The position numbers were made by a program, and so were the translations under genes. From NCBI RefSeq assembly GCF_036880985.1, contig NZ_JBAJNO010000006.1, forward strand, positions 124,001-188,000: 64,000 nt of DNA, written 5' to 3'. This document shows, one piece after another, positions 17,220 through 27,800 of the stretch. Every line of letters starts with the position of its first letter. The first letter of the stretch is position 1. Below the pieces are notes generated by a model, which was not told where the DNA came from, ran no database searches, and saw only the letters and a list, made by a program, of their open reading frames with translations. The DNA is from Limibacter armeniacum. GTDB taxonomy: Bacteria > Bacteroidota > Bacteroidia > Cytophagales > Flammeovirgaceae.

Positions 17220-19739
17220 TCAAAAGTTAATTCGGAAAGAAAGGTTTGGTGTAAACCCAAGAGCCGACTGTGATATCTCATGGAGATTCTGATCGGTCGT
17301 TAGAAGGTAGTATTGGTCAAATGTATTGTTGCGGTTCAAGATATTCCATATTGATGCTCCTGCTTGGGCATTCAGTTTTTGACCGATTTTAAAGCTGTAT
17401 CGAGCAGAGATGTCAATACGTAAATAGTTTTTTAGCGTATTGCCATTTGGTTCCATATAAGTGATTTCATCACCTGAAACGCCAGTTGCTTTCGTGTAAG
17501 GTTTGCCTGTACGCCAATGGATACCAGAAGAAAGTTCTAGTTGCTTCAGTTTGTAGTTGCCTCCTAATGAAATAGCATGTCTGATATCCAGGTTACTTGA
17601 AAACGAGGAAGGGGACAGGTTTTCAAAAGTATACTCATTTTTACTTAAGGAATAACTTGACCATAAGTGAATAGCATCGATCGACTTTCTTAATAGGAAA
17701 TCAATACCCCTTACTTGGTAATTTCCTTTCTCATTGATGAATTCAAATTGGTTGCGGAACCCCTGACTTTTGGTAAGAATACCTTGTACCCGCTTGGTGT
17801 ATCCTTCTATGGAAATAAGCCAATTATTGTGTTCGTAATTCACCCCTCCGGATAGCTGCTTGCTTTGTAGCAATGGAATGTCCTCACCATCCGCAAGTAG
17901 CCACCTCCTTTGTTCTATACCCAAAAAGTCACTTTGGAAATCAATAACCTGTAAGACAGATTGGCTTTTTGTTTCAGCCATTAACTCAATGCTGAGGTGG
18001 GAGGGAAGCTGATGCGTGAACACCAACCTAGGTTCAGGTTTTAACTGATTTAGAAACGGGTAGTAATTTCCCCTCAATCCTGCACGTATTTGTGTCTGCT
18101 CATTTTGGGAAGTATAAACACCTTCCGCAAATAAGGCATGCGTATAATTTACTTTCTTAAGTTCTCGGCTGTAAGGAGGTTTATCCAGTTCATCCAAGCT
18201 TCTAATACCTGTTTCTGTAATTTGATAACCAATCAGGAAGTCTAGTTGGTTATTGAAAAGGTAACGTCCCTGCATCTTAAGGCTCTTTTCGTTGACCTCA
18301 TTGACTTGCTTAAGGAAACGGCTGTTTTGTAAGTCCTGATTGATGGCATCCATCTGGTAAGTTGACCAACTGGCTAATACTTCTGTAGACCATTTCTTAT
18401 TCCATAGCCTTTGAAAGTTAATGGTACCAGCCAAGCTCCTTTGAGAAAGTCCACTGGCTTTTTCTTCAGCATTGGTGGTATTGCTCCACTTTTCAGCATA
18501 GGACAGTTTGTTGCCGATTTTCAGAAAACTGAATTTGATTTTATCCCTTTGGGAGGGGGTGAATACGGCTCCTAAACTGATATCGTGGAAGGTAAAACTG
18601 TCATTGGTTGTAATCGTGTTTGCCTCATTCTGCTCCAGAAGGTCAGTATTTCTGAATGCCCTGTTGTAGTATTGCTGATAGGTAGGGGAATGAAACAAAT
18701 CCGTAAATGACTTTCTTGCAGCAAATGAAATGCTCGCTTTAGGTGTCACGGGAAAACGGACATAAATATCTCCGCTAAGCATATTGATACCTGCTCCCAA
18801 AGTAGGCTGATCTACTTTTTCATCGTGGGAAGTAATCTGAATCGTACTGGAAACGGCTTCGCCAAATGCCGTTGATGTACCGTTTTTAATAAGTGTAACC
18901 TCTTTGGTTGCATTTGGATTGAATGCGGAAATCAGTCCGAAAAAATGTCCTGATTGAAACATGCGAACGCCATCCCACAAAATAAGGTTTTGATCGTTGG
19001 TACCGCCTCTGACATTGATATTGGAAACAGATTCATTGATACTTTGAATGCCTGGAAGTGCTTGAATTGAGTGTAAAACATCTGTTTGGGTCATGCCGGG
19101 TAGCAGTCCTGTTTGAGCAATATTCAGCGTCAGTGAACCATCCTTTTTCTTCTGAATACCTTCTGTTATGTATTCGGAAAACATCACCTCACTCAATATC
19201 AATGGTTGAGGATGTAAGGTAAAGGTATGACATGAATCCTTGTCAAAATGGTTCAGAATGATGGATGCATCGGCATAACCTAGAAATGAGATATGTAGCG
19301 TGTCACCTGATGTCGCTTTATCAAAATGAAAAAAGCCCTTATCATCACTCAAAACTTTTTGGTGGTTGAGTGTAATCAGGGCATTCTCCAGAAATTGCTT
19401 GTTTTCTGCATCTTTGATATAACCACATACCTTGTGTGTCAAAGCAGCTTTTTGCTTGATGGCGATATACTGTGGACTCAATTGCTCAAAATCAAGATTT
19501 GTCTGGTTTTCAAGCGAATCGATAATGGCAGACAATGGAAGCGCTACACTGACTGGTGCTACTTTTACATCTTTTACATATTGGTCTAAATAGGTAAAGA
19601 CTACTTCATATTTATCTGAAATAGTCTTGAGATATTGTTTAAGAGGTTGTTCTGTTTTCGTCGTTTGAGAAGTCCCTCTAGAAAATGAAATAAGAATAAA
19701 AATAGTTATTAATAATAACCTATTGAGATACATCCGCAA
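17220..19739 (-). CDS. TonB-dependent transducer/receptor with STN domain (FecA-like)
   Basis: 839 residues: signal peptide, an STN (secretin/TonB short N-terminal) domain at about 30-95, a carboxypeptidase-D-like domain (about 100-180), a plug ('GMTQTDVLHSIQALPGIQ', 'NVRGGTNDQNLILWDG') and a beta-barrel. The STN domain is the part that touches a FecR-type anti-sigma factor. The gene overlaps the FecR stop by 20 bp and follows an ECF sigma gene, so this is a complete surface-signalling set. The ligand is unknown. The receptor's first codons include an alternative ATG at 19733. Confidence 0.9.
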   Translation of the reverse strand: MRMYLNRLLLITIFILISFSRGTSQTTKTEQPLKQYLKTISDKYEVVFTYLDQYVKDVKVAPVSVALPLSAIIDSLENQTNLDFEQLSPQYIAIKQKAALTHKVCGYIKDAENKQFLENALITLNHQKVLSDDKGFFHFDKATSGDTLHISFLGYADASIILNHFDKDSCHTFTLHPQPLILSEVMFSEYITEGIQKKKDGSLTLNIAQTGLLPGMTQTDVLHSIQALPGIQSINESVSNINVRGGTNDQNLILWDGVRMFQSGHFFGLISAFNPNATKEVTLIKNGTSTAFGEAVSSTIQITSHDEKVDQPTLGAGINMLSGDIYVRFPVTPKASISFAARKSFTDLFHSPTYQQYYNRAFRNTDLLEQNEANTITTNDSFTFHDISLGAVFTPSQRDKIKFSFLKIGNKLSYAEKWSNTTNAEEKASGLSQRSLAGTINFQRLWNKKWSTEVLASWSTYQMDAINQDLQNSRFLKQVNEVNEKSLKMQGRYLFNNQLDFLIGYQITETGIRSLDELDKPPYSRELKKVNYTHALFAEGVYTSQNEQTQIRAGLRGNYYPFLNQLKPEPRLVFTHQLPSHLSIELMAETKSQSVLQVIDFQSDFLGIEQRRWLLADGEDIPLLQSKQLSGGVNYEHNNWLISIEGYTKRVQGILTKSQGFRNQFEFINEKGNYQVRGIDFLLRKSIDAIHLWSSYSLSKNEYTFENLSPSSFSSNLDIRHAISLGGNYKLKQLELSSGIHWRTGKPYTKATGVSGDEITYMEPNGNTLKNYLRIDISARYSFKIGQKLNAQAGASIWNILNRNNTFDQYYLLTTDQNLHEISQSALGFTPNLSFRINF

Positions 19740-20649
19740 AAATTACCACTTGATTGTCCGTCACTTTATAATCCAACCCCAACGGTGTTGCTATGGAGGC
19801 TACAGCCAGTTTCAAATCATCGTGTGTAAAAGCTCCCGTAAATAGCAGCTCAGGATCCAACGATTTGGCTTGCACCTCTATGTCATATTGCCTTTCTAAT
19901 TCAGATAGCACATAACGTAAAGGCATACTCTGAAAATTACTTTGATTTTCCAACCATGCAGGCGATTTGTCTGTGGTATTTTGGGATAAAATTACTTTGC
20001 CATTCAATAACCTGAAGCTTTGTGAAGGAGTCAGCAGTATCGTTTCTTGTCCTGATTTTACCTGTACTTTCCCTTCGTAGCAGATGACTTCGAAGTAGCC
20101 TTCACGTTGGTTTACATTGAATTGTGTTCCAACAACTGTTACATTTCCTAGTGGGGTCACCACATCAAAAGTAGCTCCTTTTTCTACCTTGAAAAATGCT
20201 TCCCCTTCCAGTTCAACAGTTCGGTGTTCATTCCAAGTATCCTTGTTGAACGCCAGTTTACTTTGGGTATTCAGTGTAACTATTGAATTGTCAGGTAACT
20301 GGATTTCCTGCTTCTGTTGGGCAACAGTTTCAAAAGTGCTAGAGGCATTGTTAAAGATAAAAGCATAGCCTAACAGCAGTATTGCAATGGCAGCAGCTAC
20401 ACCTGTTACAATATTTTTCCAGCCTCTGAATGGAACAGTCTTGGAAGTAGCCCTTCTTTCTCTGATCCTTGCATTAATACGTTGTAATTCCGCTTCTGTA
20501 TCAAAGGCTGGTGCTTTAAGCACCTTCGCAGCCTCTGAAAGTTTTGTAAGTTCAGCGAAAGTATCAGTCTGTTCAAAAGCTTGACGCTCTTCTTCAGAAA
20601 GCGTGCCCTCAAGCCATTTATGTAAAATTTCCTGATCCATTTCTTCCAT
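19720..20649 (-). CDS. FecR-family anti-sigma factor
   Basis: 309 residues. A cytoplasmic helical N-terminus (about 1-80) binds the sigma factor, a single membrane helix lies near 85-104, a FecR domain covers about 110-215 ('EIQLPDNSIVTLNTQSKLAF', 'GEAFFKVEKG') and a DUF4974 domain about 235-305 contacts the receptor's STN domain. Two ATGs (20649, 20640) are possible starts. It sits between the ECF sigma gene and the transducer, as in other Bacteroidota signalling sets. Confidence 0.93.
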   Translation of the reverse strand: MEEMDQEILHKWLEGTLSEEERQAFEQTDTFAELTKLSEAAKVLKAPAFDTEAELQRINARIRERRATSKTVPFRGWKNIVTGVAAAIAILLLGYAFIFNNASSTFETVAQQKQEIQLPDNSIVTLNTQSKLAFNKDTWNEHRTVELEGEAFFKVEKGATFDVVTPLGNVTVVGTQFNVNQREGYFEVICYEGKVQVKSGQETILLTPSQSFRLLNGKVILSQNTTDKSPAWLENQSNFQSMPLRYVLSELERQYDIEVQAKSLDPELLFTGAFTHDDLKLAVASIATPLGLDYKVTDNQVVIFADVSQ

Positions 20650-20730
20650 GTCAGTCAGTAAATATTTGGTCTTCTTTTAGCTAAATTGTTTCTGTTGTAT
20701 AAATAACAGTTGAGCTAAAGTAATTCCTAC

Positions 20731-21258
20731 CTAAAAAGGACTGTTTTTTTCTGCTATCTCCATTTTCTTTTTCAGAGAATCGATAGCCTTATAAAGGCGT
20801 TTCTCAACAGCTTTTCGGGAGATATTGAGCATGTCCGCTATTTCTTGATGCTTTTTTCCGTCAATGCGGTTGAGCATAAAGACAATTCGTTGTTCTTCTG
20901 TTAGATCCTCAATGGCAGCTTTTAGTCTTTCGGTATACTCTTTTTCCTGCATAACGAATTCAGGAGATTCATTGGAGTATTGCTTCTGGTCTTGCTGCTG
21001 ATACTTGAGTACTGTCTTTTTTTTAGAAAGTTCATTGAGCATCTGATTGTTTGCTACTGTATAGAGAAAAGCCCTAGCCTTTGAAGGAATCACTTTCTGA
21101 CAATTGTCCCACAGTTTGATAAATGCTTCTTGTACAAGGTCAGAAGGGTTATTGGATTCCCCGTATTTGTAATAAAGAAAATCATGAATCTCTTTCGCAT
21201 ATTTTCGAAAGAGTTCGTTGAAGACCTTTTCCTCACATACATGTTCATTATCATTCAT
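20731..21258 (-). CDS. ECF RNA polymerase sigma factor (FecI/sigma-70 family)
   Basis: 175 residues with region 2 ('FNELFRKYAKEIHDFLYYKYG', then 'DLVQEAFIKLWDN') and region 4 with a helix-turn-helix ('HQEIADMLNISRKAVEKRLYKA'). It drives transcription of a small regulon, most likely including the fecR-transducer pair. The genes on the opposite side (21417 onward) start only about 160 bp away and may be its targets. Confidence 0.93.
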   Translation of the reverse strand: MNDNEHVCEEKVFNELFRKYAKEIHDFLYYKYGESNNPSDLVQEAFIKLWDNCQKVIPSKARAFLYTVANNQMLNELSKKKTVLKYQQQDQKQYSNESPEFVMQEKEYTERLKAAIEDLTEEQRIVFMLNRIDGKKHQEIADMLNISRKAVEKRLYKAIDSLKKKMEIAEKNSPF

Positions 21259-21416
21259 TGAATATGTGATTTTGATTTATGTGTCAATAAAGCTAATACA
21301 AAGGTGAACTTTTTAGCATATTTATCCACTAGCGAGTATAAGTATAGTGTAGTAAGCTAACTCAAAAGTCGAGCCTGCTAGTATATTTTTTCATTATTTA
21401 TAAAAAAAATTGAGCT

Positions 21417-22151
21417 TTGGGGGTAGGAGTTTTTTTGACTCACCTGTTTAATGTTTACAAATCTTTTAAGAGTAGAGTTTTGATAAGTTTAGTTAAACAA
21501 CTTTCATTAATCGTATTACTGTTATTCACAATGACAGCGTGCCAGCAGGAGTTCGAGGTAATCGAAGAGCCTTCAGAAAATGAGTCAGTTCAGGCGGGCT
21601 CTGAGCTTACTGAACTACTGCTTGGTATTGCGTCAATGGATGGCTCAGCAGACGATATTGTGGATCAATCCAGTTGTACTTTGATTATCCTGCCTGCTAC
21701 TGTCAAAGTTGGGAATACATATCTCGAGCTTACAGATGAAGCAGATTATCAGGAAGTGGAGAAACTGCTGGAAGAGCATCCATCTGCATCAGTTGAAATC
21801 CAATATCCTGTGGATATTTGGAAGGTAAACTTTCATCGGTATACCGTGAAAGTTGAGCAGGAGCTGTTTGCGCACCAAAACTATTGTAAGAACGGCGGTC
21901 GTTTCATTTCATGCCTCGACTTCCAGTACCCTATCAAAGTTTCGGAGTATAACATTGAGACTCAACGTTCATCAGTAACCGTTATTAGCAATGATCAAGA
22001 CCTTTATGAAACAGTTGTTGCCTTAAGTAAAGAAAGGATTGTCAGCTTTGTTTACCCATTCAACTTGATTGATGCAGATGGAAATATACTGGAAGTGACG
22101 CAGCAGGAAGAGCTGCTGAGCAAAATTAAGCAGTATAAAGGTTGTAAATAA
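21417..22151 (+). CDS. Unknown lipoprotein with internal duplication
   Basis: Up to 244 residues. A hydrophobic segment followed by 'TMTACQQ' looks like a lipobox. The start is unclear: no ATG precedes the signal, and only TTG codons at 21417 or 21480 fit; 21480 would give a normal signal length. After the Cys, two halves share a pattern: 'SCTLIILPATVKV' with 'DEADYQEVEKLLEEHP' and 'IQYPVDIW', against 'SCLDFQYPIKV' with 'NDQDLYETVVALSKE' and 'FVYPFNLIDADG'. No named domain was recognised. It precedes the DUF4382 lipoprotein by 48 bp and is divergent from the ECF sigma gene. Confidence 0.7.
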   Translation: MGVGVFLTHLFNVYKSFKSRVLISLVKQLSLIVLLLFTMTACQQEFEVIEEPSENESVQAGSELTELLLGIASMDGSADDIVDQSSCTLIILPATVKVGNTYLELTDEADYQEVEKLLEEHPSASVEIQYPVDIWKVNFHRYTVKVEQELFAHQNYCKNGGRFISCLDFQYPIKVSEYNIETQRSSVTVISNDQDLYETVVALSKERIVSFVYPFNLIDADGNILEVTQQEELLSKIKQYKGCK

Positions 22152-22199
22152 TCAACACTTAAGACTATACGCATTAAACAAAATTTAAATACACACATT

Positions 22200-23021
22200 A
22201 TGAAAAAGACTCTTTTACAATTGGGCATCGCAGTGATGGCGATTATTGGTTTGGCTTCTTGTGATGGTGACAATGCTGAAGGAAATGCTAGACTGGTAGT
22301 AAGACTTACAGATGCTCCTGCAGATTATGACAAAGTGATGATCGATGTACAAGGGGTTAGTTACAATGTTTCAAATGATACAGAAGGAGAGAATGGCTGG
22401 GCGTTGATGAATAATTCGGCAATTGGTGTAGTAGACATGCTAGAACTTACTGGCGGTATCGATACACTGCTTGCAGATCAGGAATTGGCTCCGGGTTATA
22501 TCTCTCAAATCAGACTTCACCTTGGTGAGAAAAACACTTTGGTAATGGGTGAAGAAGAAGTAGCGCTGTCAACTCCAAGTGCTCAGCAATCAGGTCTTAA
22601 ACTGAACCTGCATACTGAACTGCTGGCAGGTGTTACTTACAATGTATTGCTTGACTTTGATGTAGCAAAGTCAATTGTAGCAAGCGGTAACGAAAAATAC
22701 TCTCTGAAACCAGTTATCCGTGCAGTAGCTGAGGCTACATCGGGTGCTGTAATGGGTACAGTTGAGCCAGTTGGCGCAGGTGCGGTAGCATACATTTACG
22801 AAGAAGGTGAGGATGGTATGCCAGTAGAAGTGGCTAGTGCCTTTACTGACGAAAATGGTCAGTTCTTGCTGAAAGGTATCGCTCCAGGTGAGTATACTGT
22901 AAGCGTTGAGGTAGCTGAAGGATTTGAAATGACTACTGAAGCACAAGCTGTAACAGTTGAGTTGGGAGCAGTAGCAAACGTAGGAACATTTACTGCTGTA
23001 GCTGTAGATGCTGCTAACTAA
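22200..23021 (+). CDS. DUF4382 domain lipoprotein with carboxypeptidase-like C-terminal domain
   Basis: 273 residues: lipoprotein signal with 'IGLASCDGD', a DUF4382 domain over about 28-165 (signature 'LVVRLTDAPADYDKVMIDV') and a C-terminal beta-sandwich of the carboxypeptidase-regulatory/SpaA type over about 178-270 ('GTVEPVGAGAVAYIY', 'FLLKGIAPGEYTVSVE'). Such proteins are anchored at the cell surface or periplasm; the function is unknown. Together with the preceding unknown lipoprotein it forms a two-gene unit closed by a terminator. Confidence 0.88.
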   Translation: MKKTLLQLGIAVMAIIGLASCDGDNAEGNARLVVRLTDAPADYDKVMIDVQGVSYNVSNDTEGENGWALMNNSAIGVVDMLELTGGIDTLLADQELAPGYISQIRLHLGEKNTLVMGEEEVALSTPSAQQSGLKLNLHTELLAGVTYNVLLDFDVAKSIVASGNEKYSLKPVIRAVAEATSGAVMGTVEPVGAGAVAYIYEEGEDGMPVEVASAFTDENGQFLLKGIAPGEYTVSVEVAEGFEMTTEAQAVTVELGAVANVGTFTAVAVDAAN

Positions 23022-23052
23022 TAAGAATAACTTTCCTATCTAAACTTTTGGA

Positions 23053-23087
23053 GGGACATTATGAGTAATCATTTTGTCCCTTTTTTT
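23053..23087 (+). terminator. Rho-independent terminator after the DUF4382 gene
   Basis: GGGACA / TGTCCC stem with an internal ATTA/TAAT pairing, followed by seven T. It lies 31 bp beyond the stop. Confidence 0.88.
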
Positions 23088-23180
23088 GTCTTAACATTTT
23101 TGATAGGATTACTAAGAAATGCCTATCATTTCATCTTGAACTTTTATCCAAAAGAAAAAGCACCAAACGTATTGCTTTTG

Positions 23181-23498
23181 CTAGAATGCTACATATTCTT
23201 CTATCTTTTCTGCTTCCATTACAGTAGTAAAGGGTGTTTTTTTCGACGCTATAATTAGAATATAATTGTAGTCTGGATTACCTAAAAACACTTTACTAGG
23301 AGATTCCGTCTCAATCTTGTTTATACTGACCCCAGTCTGGTTAAATAATTCACTCACCAAGTCCAGATCTATATTCCCAATTACATTTATATTTTTTGTC
23401 CACTGATACTGATGATAAGTAGAGTTGGAATCTTTTATTATTTGTCTGTATAATTTTTTCTCCCCCAATACAAGAAATAATCCATAGTACAGGAGCAA
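23181..23498 (-). CDS. Small hypothetical protein with one membrane segment
   Basis: About 105 residues from a TTG at 23498. The reading frame stays open upstream to 23564, directly against the stop of the SIMPL gene, but offers no ATG or GTG. A hydrophobic segment ('VLLLYYGLFLVLG') crosses the proposed start, so the true protein probably begins a little earlier, perhaps at an ATT/ATC or by coupled re-initiation. The remainder is a soluble alpha/beta region. Codon pattern and same-strand placement support a real gene, but no family is recognised. Confidence 0.45.
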   Translation of the reverse strand: MLLYYGLFLVLGEKKLYRQIIKDSNSTYHQYQWTKNINVIGNIDLDLVSELFNQTGVSINKIETESPSKVFLGNPDYNYILIIASKKTPFTTVMEAEKIEEYVAF

Positions 23499-23564
23499 AA
23501 CATAAGCAAAATACTTAATGGGACGTTTATGTTGACCTTTATAAAAGAATTGGATAAAGTAAGG

Positions 23565-24266
23565 TTAGTTTAACTTAAAACAGGCTGATACCTCATAGCT
23601 AAGGTTAATTTTACCAAACTCTACCTTAGGCATTTGTACTCCAGATGCTTTGAACGAAGAGCTTCCCCTAATTATGATATTGGATGTCGTATTAGGATAG
23701 CTAGGAGTTTCTCTTTCTTTGATATAAAGCGCTTTTCCAATTTCTTGATCGATGGCAGAAGCCAATGCTTGTGCTTTAACTTTTGCAGCTTTAATAGCTT
23801 CAACCTTCACTTGCTGTCTGTACTTTTCAATCTCTGTGTGGTCAAGTTTGGATATAGAGATGTTAGAAATTCCAATACTTTCCAGCTCCTGAAATACTTT
23901 TCCGGCAGTCATAGCATCACTAACCAAAACCTGAAATTCCTTGGCTGTAAATATGTCTGTTTTACCTGTCCAATAAAACTTGAAGTTGCTAGCCATGTCA
24001 TTGACAGTTAATTGCTTATCTATATCAATATTGATGCCCTCTAGCTTTTCAATCATTTGCTTCTCAAGTATGTCAATTGATACTTTTCCTTTGTTATCTT
24101 TTTCACTGATAATGACCTTTAGATAAATTTGATTGGGTGTGATTTCCATTTCTGCTTTACCTGTAACTTCAATGTAATTTTCATCAATAAAATTTTTACT
24201 GACTTGTTGGGAAAAGCCTTGAAAAGTAAAAGTTAGGATGAATAAGATTGGGAGAATAATTTTCAT
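23565..24266 (-). CDS. SIMPL (DUF541) domain periplasmic protein
   Basis: About 233 residues from ATG 24266 with a clear signal peptide ('MKIILPILFILTFTFQGFSQ'). The SIMPL domain covers the rest: 'IEVTGKAEMEITPNQIYLKVIISEK' region at the start, the central 'EAIKAAKVKAQALASAIDQEIGKAL' helix, then closing strands. SIMPL proteins (the BP26/Irak-associated group) are periplasmic oligomers of uncertain function, sometimes linked with oxidative stress. A 14-residue upstream extension in the same frame precedes the signal and was not used. Confidence 0.85.
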   Translation of the reverse strand: MKIILPILFILTFTFQGFSQQVSKNFIDENYIEVTGKAEMEITPNQIYLKVIISEKDNKGKVSIDILEKQMIEKLEGINIDIDKQLTVNDMASNFKFYWTGKTDIFTAKEFQVLVSDAMTAGKVFQELESIGISNISISKLDHTEIEKYRQQVKVEAIKAAKVKAQALASAIDQEIGKALYIKERETPSYPNTTSNIIIRGSSSFKASGVQMPKVEFGKINLSYEVSACFKLN

Positions 24267-24774
24267 TTGAATAAAAAATAGTGTGTGAAACTTTTTAAAA
24301 ATCAACAACTTAAATTGCTTTGATAGCAGTCAAAATAGTTGAATTGTCTAAACAATTGTATTGTGCTGAATATTATTAACCTTTTTTATACTTATAAAAG
24401 CAAACCTATGGTTCAATTGTCACCTCTTCAAATATGATTTGGAAATAAGGTCAATTGATTACAAATCCATTAGGAAACAAATACTGAGAATGCCCGTGAG
24501 GATAAAGAAATAGATTAAGTGTAACCAAAATGCGTGATTCCGTTTATTATTTCAAATGCTACTTTCAGTTAATCCATGAAATATAAAACGAATTTATCAT
24601 ATTATCAGAGCCCATATGTATGGGTTTAATCCTCCTATCAGACGGATATCATATTATGTCTTGCTTGTTGCCAATGGTTGGAAGACCCGAATGTAGACCC
24701 TGAAATAAAAGAAAATTACTTTTTATTCTATGACACTATTTTCAATTGATTTGTAAAGCCCGTACTTATAAAAT
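24267..24774. other. Intergenic region without a supported gene
   Basis: 508 AT-rich bases between the SIMPL gene and the giant protease. No open frame has convincing codon use. A small dyad AATTGT-CTAA-ACAATT at 24342-24357 lies about 76 bp upstream of the SIMPL start and may be regulatory. A short palindrome CCCATA-TG-TATGGG near 24613-24626 has no evident role. Confidence 0.6.
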
Positions 24775-24807
24775 AAGAGGCTGCACCCGTTTCCGGGGCA
24801 GCCTCTT
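24775..24807 (-). terminator. Terminator after the giant protease gene
   Basis: A perfect 10-bp stem AAGAGGCTGC / GCAGCCTCTT, with a further CCGG-based pairing inside the loop, followed on the minus strand by an AT-rich stretch (ATTTTATAAG). It lies 34 bp beyond the stop codon. Confidence 0.75.
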
Positions 24808-24840
24808 GCATTAAGTAAGTGTCCGTGTTAGTCTTAAAAA

Positions 24841-27800
24841 TTATCTTTTAATCATTTTTCCAGTGCTTACTACTTTGCCATTCAGTTTCAGGCTGTAGAT
24901 ATACATACCTGCAGGCAATGCATCTGCTTGGAATTCTGATTTGTATTCGCCAACACTTTGGTCGCCAATTTCGATCGTTTTTACAACCATTCCCTGTAGG
25001 TTCGTTACTTCAATTGCTACATTGCCACCTTTTACAAGGCTATAGCTGAAGGTAGTTGAAGTGCTTACTGGGTTAGGGTAGTTGCTCAGTCCGATTTGGG
25101 CAGCCAGCTCTTCGTCAATTGCCAGTGGCAGATTGACAGTCAGCATAAAGTGAGTTGATGTTGAAGTATAACCATCATTGGCAGTGATTGTAACCTCTAC
25201 CTGAGTAGCTTCATTCAGTGTAAAGATGATTCGGTTGTCCACAGTCTGTACAAAGTCTACCGCTGATGAGTCAGAAACGCTCACAGTGTAAGCCAGTGCA
25301 TGACCATCGGCATCCATGAATACATCTGAGAAGTCAAAAGCAAATGTTTTGTCTTCCAAGAACACGCTTTGCTCATCGATCAGGTTTGCTACTTCAGGAG
25401 CATTGTTGCCTGAAACAGTTACCTCTACTGTCTTGCTTACCATTTCGCCACGGTTGTCAGTTGCCATCAGTGTCAGGGTAGTAGTACCTTGTGCAAATGG
25501 CATGATCACCATTTCATTTCCTCTCATGACAACCTGTGCTACAGTATCACCAGTATTGATAGTCGCATCAATGTCTAGCGCATCACCGTCTGCATCTGTA
25601 AACAGCGACTGGTCGATCACATACTCACTCCAGAATGGGAAGCTGATGTTTTCCATCGTGATTTCCGGCAATCTGTTTACATCCACTACGTGAAGCATCA
25701 CTTCATGTGAATTTTTCAGACCGTTAGCATCTTCAGCTTCTACTGTCAATGTATAATCACCTGCTGCTTCGTAACCTGCTGTTACGTTTACAGTAGCCAA
25801 ACCAGTCTCTGCATTCCAATTCAGTGAAGTGAAGCCTGTTTCCTCTGCCAATGAGACTTGAAGTGTTTCGCCTTCATAGTCGCCAACTGTCAGTTCGATT
25901 GTCGCAGGCGTGTTTTCATACACAGTGTCTACAGCAACAGGCATCATGAAGTAAGGCATTCTGTTGACATACATATCGATATCAAAGTATACAGCTTCAG
26001 CATTTGGGTCATTGTTTAGAACCATTACCCTAGCCGAGTTTTGCCCTGGCTTTGCCTTGCTAGCGTCAGTAGCCCAGCTGATGTTGGTTTCGTTGTCTGT
26101 ACTTACTTCACCTTCTGAAGGTGTAAGTGTCAGCCAGTCGAATGTTGCATCAGAAAGAGCTCTGATTCTTCTTTCAATACCGAAACCAGTTACTTTGTAT
26201 GATCTACCGCCATTGTCAGAGTAGAAGAACTCACCGTTATGAGCATAGTATCCTAAACTGTAAATACCTTGCGGATAATCCAGTTGCTCATCAAATTCCA
26301 GTAGGATAAAGAAGTACTCACCTGGATTGATGAACGTTGTCTGGTCAAATTCATACTGTTGCCATGCCCCCCAAGGTTGACCGCCAATTTCAAATTCCTG
26401 AGTATAAACTGGTGTCGCTTCACTAGGAGTTGAGCCACCTACTCGGATTTCTACTTTGACACTTGCTTCAGGCATGTTCTCATTGTAAACAAAGTTTCTG
26501 AAGTGTGTCAGGGCAAAGCCACCTTCACCAGCTTTGAATCGGTTGGCATCAAATACCTGTGTACCATGTAAGCCTGAACGATACTCGATTTCATTTGGAC
26601 CTCTGTCGTCATCATAATGGATAGAGTCCGTGAAGTTGATCATCTCAGCTTCCATAGTTGTAGCCATCATAGATGAAGCCACATTTGCAGGAGCAATAGG
26701 AGCTGCCTTGATAAATGCTGCTGCATCGGCTGTAAATTCTGTCTGGTCAACAGCACCCATTGATGAAGCTGTCATAGCTGTTACATCTACTGGTCTTCTC
26801 CATACTGGAGTCAGCATATATTCTAACATACCTGAGCCTGTATTGCTGAATCCAAATGAACCATCATTTGTATCAGTTGGCAATACATTCAATTCAACAC
26901 CTTCGATATTGGCTGAAATCGTTGAAGGTCCTGAAACTGTTGCCGAAACTGGAATTGCCTTTACGATGGTTTCAGTTCCTTCCATACGCAGATACAGTGT
27001 ATCACTGATGGTTCCCAATTCTGTCGGAACAAAACGAACTTGGAAGTTATAGCTGTCGCCCGGTTGGATCTTCACCCACTTGTATGAATAAGGGAATTCC
27101 TTGTTAGCATTCAGTGTGTAAAAGAAAGAAGCTCCTGAGTTTCTCAATACTTCCAATCCGTTTGTAGAGTTCTTGTAAGTACCGTCCACAAAGTGGAAGC
27201 CTTTTACCTGAATCTGTCTTGTACCAGTATTGTGTACCCAAACGTCCTGAACATATTCCTTAACGGCAACACCCTCTTCGATAAAAGTATGGCCATAAGC
27301 CAGACTGTCTGTGATATCAGCAGCATGTGTACCTGTAACATTCAGGTTGACTGTGATTACTTTCTCATTTTGTCTTGGATCGTTACTCTGCACATAGACT
27401 CTTTGTGTATAAATGCCTTCATTCAGGTTAGTAGCATCAACGATAAAGTTGGATGTCTGTGACTCACCATTTTGCAGTGCAAAATATGATGGCGGATAAA
27501 TCGTATAAGCTGTTTCATCCTCTTTTACATAGTCAGGCGAATAGCTTTCCTTGATGGAAAGACCGATCTTTTCGTTCGGGCTTTCAAGACCAATAGCCGC
27601 CACATCTTTATGCTCATCGATGTCTTTGTACTGGAACTTGATGCGTCCGTCCTTGTGGATGATCACCTGGAAAGTTGAATGCTTCAATCCATCAAACCTG
27701 TAGTACTGAAGTACATTCTCCCACTGAACAATGAACCTGTCATCTTCCATCTTGTAGTAAACACCACCATTCTCTGAGTACATTGGATCGAAGTCAGCCC

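Noticed and set aside
23061-23258. 65-codon hydrophobic open frame on the + strand
   Set aside because: It begins inside the terminator hairpin of the DUF4382 gene and overlaps a more gene-like minus-strand frame.
24613-24626. Short palindrome CCCATA-TG-TATGGG
   Set aside because: Too short and too far from either gene to support a role.
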